The position numbers and the translations under genes were made by a program. Under the pieces are notes generated by a model, which was not told where the DNA came from, did not search any database, and saw only the letters and a program-made list of their open reading frames with translations. A stretch of 64,000 nt of DNA from Endomicrobium sp. (GTDB taxonomy: Bacteria; Elusimicrobiota; Endomicrobiia; Endomicrobiales; Endomicrobiaceae): the NCBI GenBank assembly GCA_031264105.1, contig JAISEM010000024.1, forward strand, positions 1-64,000. Reading direction: 5' to 3'. This document shows, piece after piece, positions 50,841 through 59,826 of this stretch (its first letter is position 1; each line of letters starts with the position of its first letter).

Positions 50841-50951
50841 TTTTGTTCTCCTTTATTAATTTGCGGTAACGCTTGCATTTAACGCTTTTTCAACAGTCAT
50901 TTTTATTCTCCTTTATTAATTTGCGGTAACGCTTGCATTTAACGCTTTTTC
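50832..50951. repeat. 60-bp tandem duplication at the nrdD junction
   Basis: aacagtcatttttRttctcctttattaatttgcggtaacgcttgcatttaacgctttttc twice, one difference. Confidence 0.96.
50856..50900 (-). other. 14-aa mini-ORF MTVEKALNASVTAN* created by the duplication
   Basis: Starts with the MTV of the small NrdD ORF and ends with the C-terminus of the large NrdD ORF. Confidence 0.8.
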
Positions 50952-53006
50952 AAGTGACTTTATGTGTCGATTTATCTCATCATATTTTTCGCTTCTACAT
51001 TTTGGACATTCTTGCTGTTCGCCTTCAAGGTATCCGCACTTTGGACAAACGCTAAACGTTGGTGTTATTGAAAAATAAGGTAACCTATAATTTTCACACA
51101 CAGTTTTTATAAAAACTTTTAGTGCCTGCATATCTTTAATTTTTTCACCCATAAATATATGCATAACTGTTCCTCCTGTGTATTTGGATTGCATACAATC
51201 TTGCAAAGTCAAATTTTCAAAAATATCGTCTGTATAATTTACTGGCAGTTGGCTTGAATTTGTGTAAAAAGGCGTGTCTGCTTTTTGGCTTGCAGAAATA
51301 ATATATGGATATTTTTTTGCGTCAATTTTTGCAAGCCTATATGAAGTCCCTTCTGCAGGCGTTGCTTCAAGATTGTAGTTGTTTCCGGTTTCTTGTTGAT
51401 ATCCAATTAGGGTTTCTCTCATAAAATCCAATACTTTTTCACCGAATGCTTTTCCTTTTTGGCTTCCTACCCCTTGGCCAAATAGATTCATGCATGCTTC
51501 ATTTAGTCCAACTATTCCTATTGTTGAGAAGTGATTTTTCCAATATTCGTTAAATCGTTCTTTTACGCTTCTTAGATAAAAACTCATATAAGGATACAAA
51601 TTACTTGAAGTTAATTTTTCCAAAACATTTCTCTTTATTTCTAAGCTTTGCTTTGCTATCTCCATTATATTTTTAAGTCTTTCCATAAAGTCTGCTTCAT
51701 TTGTAGATAAATATCCAAGTCTTGGCAAGTTTATAGTTACAACACCAATAGAGCCTGTTAGGGGAGCCGCTCCAAAAAGTCCTCCTCCTCTTTTTTGTAA
51801 TTCTCGGTTATCTATTCTAAGACGGCAACACATACTTCTTACATCCTCAGGGCTCATATCGGAATTTATAAAATTTGCAAAATAGGGAATACCATACTTG
51901 GCTGTAATGTCCCATAAAGCTTTTATATTAGGATTATGCCAATCAAAATCGCGAGTTATGTTATATGTAGGTATGGGGAACGTAAAAACTCTTCCTTTGG
52001 CATCGCCTTCAAGCATAAGTTCCAAGAAAGTCTGATTTAAAATATCCATTTCTTTTTGGAATTCCTCATATTTTTTGTCTTGACGTTGTCCTCCTATAAT
52101 AACAGGCTCGTACTTATAATGAGGCGCTACTGTTAAATCTAACGTTAAATTTGTAAAAGGCGTTTGAAACCCTACTCTTGTAGGCACATTTATGTTAAAA
52201 AGAAATTCTTGCAGAGCTTGTTTTACTTCTTTATATGTAAGCTTATCGTAATAAATAAAAGGCGCTAGGAGCGTGTCAAAGTTAGAGAATGCTTGAGCTC
52301 CTGCACTTTCTCCTTGTAGAGTATAAAAGAAGTTTACAATCTGTCCCAACGCTGTTCTAAAATGCTTCGCAGGTTTAGCTTCAGATTTCCCGCAAACCCC
52401 TTTAAAACCGCTTATTAAAAGATCTTGTAAATCCCAACCTACACAATACGCTCCTAAAAGCCCCAAATCATGTATATGTAGTTCGCCTTCACAGTGCGCC
52501 TTCCTTATATTTTCTGGGTATATTTTATTTAGCCAATATATTTTGCTTATTTCAGAAGAGATATAGTTGTTTAGTCCCTGTAATGAATAAGACATATTGC
52601 TGTTTTCATTTACCTGCCAGTCTAACTTTTTTAAATATTGATCAACCAAATCTACATTAAACAAAGAGCTTATTTCTCTAATTTTATTGTGTTGATCGCG
52701 GTATAGTATATAAGCTTTCGCTGTTTTTTTATACAAAGACGAAATTAAAACTTCTTCTACTACATCTTGGATTTCCTCTACTGAAGGCTTTCTTGCTTCT
52801 ATAGCGGTTTCAAGTACAGATAGCGCTTTTAGCGTAAGCTTTTGAGCAATATCTTGTTCAAATTCTCCTGTAGCTTTGCCAGCTTTTGCTATTGCCGCGC
52901 AAATCTTTTTAAGATTAAAGGGTTCTTTAGTTCCGTCTCTTTTTACAATTGTGCTAAAAATTTCTTCTTTTTTCATAAAATTTCCTCTTTGGCGATAAAA
53001 AACCAT
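50916..53006 (-). CDS. nrdD: Anaerobic (class III) ribonucleoside-triphosphate reductase, large part lacking the glycyl-radical tail
   Basis: ATP-cone (VKRDGTKEPFNLKKICAAIAKA), FPIPTYNITRDF, GSIGVVTINLPRLGY, CPKCGYLEGEQQECPKCRSEKYDEINRH Zn ribbon; probable start downstream at MKKEEIF. Confidence 0.93.
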   Translation of the reverse strand: MVFYRQRGNFMKKEEIFSTIVKRDGTKEPFNLKKICAAIAKAGKATGEFEQDIAQKLTLKALSVLETAIEARKPSVEEIQDVVEEVLISSLYKKTAKAYILYRDQHNKIREISSLFNVDLVDQYLKKLDWQVNENSNMSYSLQGLNNYISSEISKIYWLNKIYPENIRKAHCEGELHIHDLGLLGAYCVGWDLQDLLISGFKGVCGKSEAKPAKHFRTALGQIVNFFYTLQGESAGAQAFSNFDTLLAPFIYYDKLTYKEVKQALQEFLFNINVPTRVGFQTPFTNLTLDLTVAPHYKYEPVIIGGQRQDKKYEEFQKEMDILNQTFLELMLEGDAKGRVFTFPIPTYNITRDFDWHNPNIKALWDITAKYGIPYFANFINSDMSPEDVRSMCCRLRIDNRELQKRGGGLFGAAPLTGSIGVVTINLPRLGYLSTNEADFMERLKNIMEIAKQSLEIKRNVLEKLTSSNLYPYMSFYLRSVKERFNEYWKNHFSTIGIVGLNEACMNLFGQGVGSQKGKAFGEKVLDFMRETLIGYQQETGNNYNLEATPAEGTSYRLAKIDAKKYPYIISASQKADTPFYTNSSQLPVNYTDDIFENLTLQDCMQSKYTGGTVMHIFMGEKIKDMQALKVFIKTVCENYRLPYFSITPTFSVCPKCGYLEGEQQECPKCRSEKYDEINRHIKSLEKALNASVTAN

Positions 53007-53254
53007 ACGTTTTTATCAAAAAAGATAAAAACCATTATACTTTCTGTCTTACGTGCGTTTCGAGATAAATAATCTATCGGATATTTGCTTTTATTTAAAT
53101 GAACAACCCTAGCACTCTTTAGTGCATAATGTATCTTTGATTTTCATGAACTTTTTTTGTTTATGAGTTTGGAAGCCAGAAGTCTTTAACGCTTATAATA
53201 CTATATCTAGTGTGCATAGTCGTTAGCTGGCACAACCCATATTACATTAATTAG

Positions 53255-53980
53255 AAATAAATGTCAAGCGTTTGTAATAGTTGGCAACATATTAGACATT
53301 TTGATGATTTAAAAGGGCAACAATCCTCATTTCTATAAACGAATTGTTCTTTGATAGTTGTCTTAAAACGTTTTATAAAGGCATTGCCTTTGGGGTTTCG
53401 CGCATAATTACAAAAATGTGTTAGATTAATCGTGGGCGCAGCTTTCAAATTCGCTGCTGTTACCGCTTTGTATCCGCTTAATTTCAAAAGGGTGAAATTC
53501 CTTTAACCTTTTAAAGAGGTTTTGGGCATTTTGGCTGTTTTAGACGTCCATATTCATAACTAAACGCAACTCGAACGCACAAATCAACGCCGTTGATTAA
53601 ATATCGTTTCTTGCCCTCTGCCATCTATAAGCAAATGCGCGCTGACTTATTTGGCTTTGCCGCTTTCCTTTCGGACATCGATTGGCGTTTATTAAGCCGT
53701 TTTTATTGCAAATTCGCTCTATAGCTTTTGCCATTTTAACAACGTTGAACGTTTTAGTCCGTAGGCTTCTTGGGTTGTCTTAAAGCTGTCTTTACTGTAA
53801 AATAAAACGATCCATTCACTTTCTTTTGCCGTTTTGTCAAAGTCGGCTAAATTAACGGCTCGAGCTACGTCTTTGTCCTTTTCGTTGGCGCCAAACTATA
53901 ATACGCGTTGTAATTTTGCATAATTAAACCTCTGACGTTTTTGGCTCTTTGTAAAAGGGCGCTTAAACGTTCTTTTACAA
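53255..53980 (-). mobile_element. Decayed IS element, DDE transposase/integrase of IS481/IS3-like type
   Basis: Broken frames with KKRYLINGVDLCVRVAFSYEYGRLKQP and NPKGNAFIKRFKTTIKEQFVYRNED, integrase-core-like; locally higher GC. Confidence 0.65.
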
Positions 53981-53996
53981 AAAACTTATTTTACGT

Positions 53997-54947
53997 CTAA
54001 TGTCTAATATCTGTTTGAACTTTTTCAGCGTTTATTTCTAACATCTTTGAAATTGGCGTATACGCTTTTTGCCTGATATTGTCTGGTACACAGACAATGT
54101 TTTTTATATTAACAAGTACATCGTAGACTTTTTCCAGCGTTATTTTTTTCATATTAGGACATACAGCAAGATCTGTCGGTGCATAAAATTTTTTGTCAGG
54201 ATTATCTTTTTGTAGTTTATGCAAGATCCCTGTTTCTGTGCATATTATAAATTCCTTACACGCGCTTTCTTTTGCGCGTTTACACATGCCTCCTGTAGAC
54301 AAAACATAATCGGCCAACTCAAGAACTTCAGCCCTGCATTCAGGATGGGCTAAGATTTCTGCTTTAAGATATTTATTTTTAATTGTTTTTACATGTTCAG
54401 GTAAAATAAAATTATTATGGGTAGGGCAAAACCCATCCCAAATATTCATTCTTATTCCAGATACTTTTTGGATGTATCTTCCTAAATTTCTGTCAGGCGT
54501 AAAGATAATATCAATATTATTGCCTAAATTTCTAACCACGCTTTTTACGACATTTATGGCATTTGAAGATGTACAGCATATGTCGCTTTCGGCTTTTACT
54601 GCCGCAGAAGTATTTACATAAGACATAACTATTGGATTTCTAAACCTTGACTTAAACTCTTTGAGTTTTTCCACATTTACCATGTCTGCCATAGGGCACC
54701 CTGCTTGCATATCTGGTATCAAAACTTTTTTTTGAGGGTTAATAATAGATGCTGTTTCTGCCATAAAATGTACGCCGCAAAATACAATAACCTCTTCTTT
54801 TGTTTTAGCTGCTTTTCTGCTTAGTTCTAAAGAATCTCCGACAAAATCAGCTATATCGTGTATTTCTGGCTGTTGATATATATGCGCTAAAACTACTGCA
54901 TTTTTTTCTTTTTTTAAAATATTTAAGTTTTGAATAATATCTTTCAT
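53997..54947 (-). CDS. nadA: Quinolinate synthase
   Basis: VVLAHIYQQPEIHDIADFVGDSLELSRKAA, FCGVHFMAETA, HPECRAEVLELADYVLSTGGM. Confidence 0.95.
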   Translation of the reverse strand: MKDIIQNLNILKKEKNAVVLAHIYQQPEIHDIADFVGDSLELSRKAAKTKEEVIVFCGVHFMAETASIINPQKKVLIPDMQAGCPMADMVNVEKLKEFKSRFRNPIVMSYVNTSAAVKAESDICCTSSNAINVVKSVVRNLGNNIDIIFTPDRNLGRYIQKVSGIRMNIWDGFCPTHNNFILPEHVKTIKNKYLKAEILAHPECRAEVLELADYVLSTGGMCKRAKESACKEFIICTETGILHKLQKDNPDKKFYAPTDLAVCPNMKKITLEKVYDVLVNIKNIVCVPDNIRQKAYTPISKMLEINAEKVQTDIRH

Positions 54948-54993
54948 TTTATCTTTCCGTATATAATATGTTTATTTTTTTTTGGTTAAGCTG

Positions 54994-55617
54994 TTATCTT
55001 GTGATGAACAATACTGCAGTTTGAGCAAAAAGATTTGGGAAAAGCCTAACTTCTTTTCCAGCTCTATAAAAAAATTTATGAACAACTTTATGTTTTTTTT
55101 CAAAACAGAATGTTTCAAAGTCTTTTATACTCAAAAATCTTAAGTTAGGAGAATTATACCATTGATAAGGAAGAGTCTTGGTAACTGGAGAATTCCCTAA
55201 AAGAAGATCTCTTCTAGCCGTAATATATGCAAAATTAGGAAAACCTATAATAATTGTCTTAGTCAGTTTAAAACATTCTTCAATTACAAAGTCTATTCTT
55301 TTTACTTCTTGCAAGCTGTTATGTAAGATTATATAGTCAAAACTTTTTGGAGGATATGCTTCTATCCCTCCTTCTATGTCTGAATGAAAAACCGTCAAAC
55401 CTTTTTCAACGCAAGCATATATAAGACTGTTGTTTAATTCTATTCCTTGAACATTTGCATTTTTTGTTTTTACAAGATAGTACATTAGGCTTCCATCTCC
55501 ACAACCTAAATCTAAAACTTTTGCGTTTGGTTCAATAGTAGAAGCTATTTTTTTGTATTCAGCGGGAATATTTGTCAAAATGTCAGTCATATAAAACCTC
55601 TTTAGAAACTTTTTCAA
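54994..55617 (-). CDS. metW: Methionine biosynthesis protein MetW
   Basis: AKVLDLGCGDGSLMYYLVKTKNANVQGIE, FDYIILHNSLQEV, VTKTLPYQWYNSPNLRFLSIKDF. Confidence 0.93.
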   Translation of the reverse strand: MKKFLKRFYMTDILTNIPAEYKKIASTIEPNAKVLDLGCGDGSLMYYLVKTKNANVQGIELNNSLIYACVEKGLTVFHSDIEGGIEAYPPKSFDYIILHNSLQEVKRIDFVIEECFKLTKTIIIGFPNFAYITARRDLLLGNSPVTKTLPYQWYNSPNLRFLSIKDFETFCFEKKHKVVHKFFYRAGKEVRLFPNLFAQTAVLFITR

Positions 55618-56749
55618 GAAAATGTATAACCAGCTTTGTTTGGTTTTTTATTTCAACTAAGAAAGAGTCGTGCCCATAAGTTGATTTTATTTCAACATAT
55701 GTTGTGTTATATCCTCTTAAAGTTAAATGTTTTACTATGTTTTCCGATTGATAAGGAGGGTAAAGCCAATCAGAAGAAAAAGATATGACCAAAAATTTAA
55801 TGTCTTTGTTTTTAGCATTAGGTAAAAATTTATTTCCTGATACGTCAAAATAATCCATAGCTTTTGTAATATAAAGATATGAATTAGCATCAAATCTTTT
55901 TACAAAAGTATCGCCTCTGCATTTCAAATACCCTTCAACTTCAAAGTCTGAAGTAAATTTAAATGTATGGTCTTTATCTTTAAGATTTCTTGAAAATTTT
56001 TCCTGCATTGACTTATCGCTCATGTAGGTTATATGTCCTATCATTCTAGCTATTGCAAGACCTCTTTCGGGATGTGGTTGATTGTAATAATTTCCATTGT
56101 TCCAAGATGTGTCTGCCATTATAGATTGTCTTGCCACCTCATTAAATGCGATTTGTTGAGGATAATGTTTCATTGTTGTGGAAATAGGTATTGCCGAGCG
56201 TATTTTTTCAGGATACGAAACTGCCCATTGTAAAACCTGCATTCCTCCCATAGATCCTCCTGCTACTGCAAGGAGTTTGTCTATTTCAAGGGACTCTATA
56301 AGTTTTTTCTGGCAATGAACCATGTCTGCAATAGTCATTGTTGGAAAATCCAAAGCATAAGGGTTGTTTGAATTTGGATTTATAGATGATGGTCCTGTAG
56401 TTCCTGCGCATCCCCCCAAAACGTTTGAGCATATTACGAAATATTTGGAAGTATCAAAAGCCTTTCTATGCCCTATCATATTGCTCCACCAGCCCGGCTT
56501 TGCTTCATGTTCGCGAAATCCTGCGGCGTGAGCGTCACCTGAAAATCCGTGTGTTATGAGTATGGCGTTATTTTTTTTCTCATTTAATATGCCATAAGTT
56601 TCATATGCAATTGTAACATCTCCTAGCTGTTTTGTGGACTCAAGAATAACATTTCCAATTTTGCAATATTTGACAGTGGCTATTAAAGACGAATTTTCAG
56701 AATGTTCAGTCACGATTATTTCCTTAATATATATTACACTAGAAGACAA
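55583..56749 (-). CDS. metX: Homoserine O-acetyltransferase
   Basis: ILITHGFSGDAHAAG, VAGGSMGGMQVLQWAVSYP, YGHDSFLVE. Confidence 0.95.
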   Translation of the reverse strand: MSSSVIYIKEIIVTEHSENSSLIATVKYCKIGNVILESTKQLGDVTIAYETYGILNEKKNNAILITHGFSGDAHAAGFREHEAKPGWWSNMIGHRKAFDTSKYFVICSNVLGGCAGTTGPSSINPNSNNPYALDFPTMTIADMVHCQKKLIESLEIDKLLAVAGGSMGGMQVLQWAVSYPEKIRSAIPISTTMKHYPQQIAFNEVARQSIMADTSWNNGNYYNQPHPERGLAIARMIGHITYMSDKSMQEKFSRNLKDKDHTFKFTSDFEVEGYLKCRGDTFVKRFDANSYLYITKAMDYFDVSGNKFLPNAKNKDIKFLVISFSSDWLYPPYQSENIVKHLTLRGYNTTYVEIKSTYGHDSFLVEIKNQTKLVIHFLEKVSKEVLYD

Positions 56750-56770
56750 CTCTATTTGATAATTATATAT

Positions 56771-57367
56771 TTATTTAAACTTTTTTTCTATAAAATATCG
56801 TATAAAAGAAGCAGTTTCATCTATACCTAATACAGAAGAATTTATACATAAATTATAAGACTGTGCTATGCTCCAAATTTTTTGCGTATAATAATTGTAA
56901 TACTTGGCTCTTTCTTTATCCGTATGATAAATAAGCTTTTCGGCTTTTTCATGTGAAATATTGCTTCTTAAACTTACCCTTTTTATTCTTTCTTCTATAT
57001 TGGCAGAAATAAATATGCTTATGCAGTTGAAGTGTTCTCTTAAAACGTAATCAGCGCATCTGCCAACAAATATTGCTGATTCTTTCCTTGCAATCTGCTT
57101 TATCACGTCGCTTTGAATTTTAAATAGTGAGTCGTCAAGTATTGGGTTTGCATTAAAGACATCCTCAAATAATTCAGCCGCTAAAAATTTTTTATATTCA
57201 TCGGCTTTTTCAAATAACGATTCTCCAAGCTTACTTTTCTTTGATGCTAGTTGTATGAGAGCTTTGTCATAAAATGGAATATTTAGGATGTGAGATAATC
57301 GTTCAGCTATCATAAGACCGCCGCTACCGTATTGTCTAGCAATTGTTATTGCAAATTTTTTTTCCAC
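56771..57367 (-). CDS. Cytidylate kinase-like family protein
   Basis: AITIARQYGSGGLMIAERLSHILNIPFYDKALI, AIFVGRCADYVL. Confidence 0.88.
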   Translation of the reverse strand: MEKKFAITIARQYGSGGLMIAERLSHILNIPFYDKALIQLASKKSKLGESLFEKADEYKKFLAAELFEDVFNANPILDDSLFKIQSDVIKQIARKESAIFVGRCADYVLREHFNCISIFISANIEERIKRVSLRSNISHEKAEKLIYHTDKERAKYYNYYTQKIWSIAQSYNLCINSSVLGIDETASFIRYFIEKKFK

Positions 57368-57389
57368 AGCAAAACCTCCTGTACTTACA

Positions 57390-58739
57390 TTATTCCATTT
57401 TTTTTAAAATTTTATGCTGATAGTGCATAACAATAATAGTTGCTATAAAAGCTCCAAAATCGGCAATAGGCATAGTAAGCCATACTCCAGTCACTCCAAA
57501 GTATCTTGGAATTATAAGTAGCAAGGGAATTAAAATTATTGCCTGCCTTGATAAAGATAGAATAATAGAAATATAAGCTTTGCCAATGCTTTGAAAGAAT
57601 GTTATAGCTACTGTTTGGAAGCCTACTAAACAGTAAGTCATAAGTACATATCGCATTCCAACAGATGTTACATCTATAAGTTCTCTATCTGAAGTAAATA
57701 AAGACGATACAGGCTGTGGGAATAATTCAGTAATTAAAGATCCGAGTGTCATAATACCTACCGCTATAATAGTTGTCTTTTTTAATACTTCTGTCACTCG
57801 GTGATAAAGTCCTGCTCCATAATTGTATCCGGCTATAGGTTGCATTCCTTGGTTTAATCCTAAAACAATCATAACAAGCACAAATAATATGCGGTTTACT
57901 ATCCCATATGCGCCGACTGCAAGATCTCCTCCGTATATGGAAAGATTTTTATTTATAAGTATTATAACTACGCAACTAAGCACGTGTAAAATAAAAGGGG
58001 AAAGGCCGATGGAAAAAATTCCTTTTATAATATTTGTCTTTAAAGAAAAGAATTTCTTTTGGAAATACATGAAACTGTCTTTTGTTGTAAAGAAATATAC
58101 TTGCCATGATAGTACAAGAGTTTGAGATATAACTGTAGCAAAAGCGCTGCCTCGTATTCCCCAGTCAAATTTAAAAATAAATAGAGGGTTAAGAATAAGG
58201 TTTATCAATATGGTTATAATAGTGGCGATCATTGCTTTTTTCGGATAGCCTTCTGATCGTATCAAAGCGTTAAGTCCCATATATGTATGGGTTATAATAT
58301 TGCCAATCGTAATAATAACCATGAAATCGTGAGCATGGGGGAGTGTTTTAGGGCTTGCTCCAAAAAAGATAAGTATTGGATCTAAAAAAAAAAGTACAGG
58401 CACAGAAAGCAAAATGCCAATTATTATGTTCAACAAAACAACATTGGCTAAAATATAATTTGCTGCTTCATAATCTTTTTGTCCAAGCCTTATTGAAAGG
58501 AGCGCTGCAGCTCCAACGCCTATTAGTGTTCCAAATGCTACGCTTAAATTCATTATTGGAAAAGTAATAGAGAGTCCAGACAGCGCGTCTACTCCGACGC
58601 CATGCCCTATAAATATGCTGTCTGTAACATTATAGAGAGAAGTTGCAAGCATTGCCACAATAGCTGGAAGAGCGTATTTTATTAAAAGCTTGCTTATATT
58701 TTCTGTGCCTAAACTTAAAGGGGTTGTTTCAGTTTTCAT
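57390..58739 (-). CDS. MATE family efflux transporter
   Basis: 12-TM; YNVTDSIFIGHGVGVDALSGLSITFPIMN, QGMQPIAGYNYGA. Confidence 0.93.
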   Translation of the reverse strand: MKTETTPLSLGTENISKLLIKYALPAIVAMLATSLYNVTDSIFIGHGVGVDALSGLSITFPIMNLSVAFGTLIGVGAAALLSIRLGQKDYEAANYILANVVLLNIIIGILLSVPVLFFLDPILIFFGASPKTLPHAHDFMVIITIGNIITHTYMGLNALIRSEGYPKKAMIATIITILINLILNPLFIFKFDWGIRGSAFATVISQTLVLSWQVYFFTTKDSFMYFQKKFFSLKTNIIKGIFSIGLSPFILHVLSCVVIILINKNLSIYGGDLAVGAYGIVNRILFVLVMIVLGLNQGMQPIAGYNYGAGLYHRVTEVLKKTTIIAVGIMTLGSLITELFPQPVSSLFTSDRELIDVTSVGMRYVLMTYCLVGFQTVAITFFQSIGKAYISIILSLSRQAIILIPLLLIIPRYFGVTGVWLTMPIADFGAFIATIIVMHYQHKILKKME

Positions 58740-58778
58740 TTCCTTGTATCGTCCTAAATTATGTCTTTTTTGCAGTAT

Positions 58779-59716
58779 CTAAAACCCGCATTCTTTTATG
58801 AGTTTTTTTAATTTATAAGCTGAATTTTTTAGGGCTTTAAGCTCGTCTTGTGCAAATTCAACCTTCATAACTTGCCTTATTCCACTCTTATGTACAACTG
58901 CAGGTACGCTTAAATACACATCGCTTATTCCATAGTAATCCTCAAGAAGAGATGAAACAGGCAACACACTGTTTTGATCTCTTAAAATAGCTTTTGATAT
59001 TTTAGTCAACGATAATCCTATCCCATAAGAAGTCTCGCCTTTTTTCTCTATAATCTCATAAGCGGAATCTCTGACATCTTCAAATATTTCTTTAAGTTTG
59101 TGTTCTCCTTTTTCCTTATCTTGAATCTCAAAATAATCTTTAAAAAATACGTCTCCAATTATAGCTTTACTCCACATTGGAAATTCGCTGTCTCCATGTT
59201 CTCCAAATATAGATGCGTGTATGTTCCTTGAATCTACATTCAATTCTTTGCTGATTAAATATCTAAATCTTGAAGTATCAAGAACAGTTCCTGATCCTAT
59301 TACCTCTTGATAAGGTTTCCCTGATATTTTATATGTGATATAAGACAAAACATCAACAGGGTTTGTAGCAATTAGCATAATTGCTTTTGGCGAATGCTTT
59401 ACTATTTCAGGCGCTATTGTTTTAAAAATTTCTATATTGCCTTTAAGCAAATCTGTTCTTGTTTCGCCTGGTTTTTGTCTTCTGCCAGCTGTTATTACGA
59501 CTAAGTCGGAATCTGCAGTATCGGGATAGTCTCCGGAATATATCTTTATGGGTGCCACAAAAGGAGCGCCGTGCGAGAGATCCATGGCCTCGCCTTCTGC
59601 TTTTTTTTTGTTATAGTCTACAAGGACGATTTCCCGCCTATCATCATTGAATAAGCATAACGCATTCCAACATTTCCGCAGCCAACAATACAAACTTTTT
59701 GCGATAATTTTAACAT
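58779..59716 (-). pseudogene. ldh: L-lactate dehydrogenase, frameshift near N-terminus
   Basis: 58779-59693 carries ITAGRRQKPGETRTDLL, GSGTVLDTSRFRYLIS, IFGEHGDSEFPMW; upstream frame after a GGAGGT SD reads MLKLSQKVCIVGCGNVGMRYAYSMMIGGK..* so the Rossmann start lies in another frame. Confidence 0.85.
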
Positions 59717-59826
59717 TTATAACCTCCGCTTTTATTATTAAAGAGCTTTGAGTTATCTTGTTTGAGTCTACAAAAGAATTGTATAATTCTATTTCAATAT
59801 CATAGCATTTTTTAGGAATTTCAAAA

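Noticed and set aside
53160-53240. Possible tRNA or small RNA between nrdD and the IS remnant
   Set aside because: No T-loop GGTTCRANYCC-like motif or cloverleaf found by eye; needs tRNAscan/Infernal.
53251-53487. Stand-alone 78-aa protein
   Set aside because: Only the integrase-like middle is meaningful; best explained as part of the decayed transposase.
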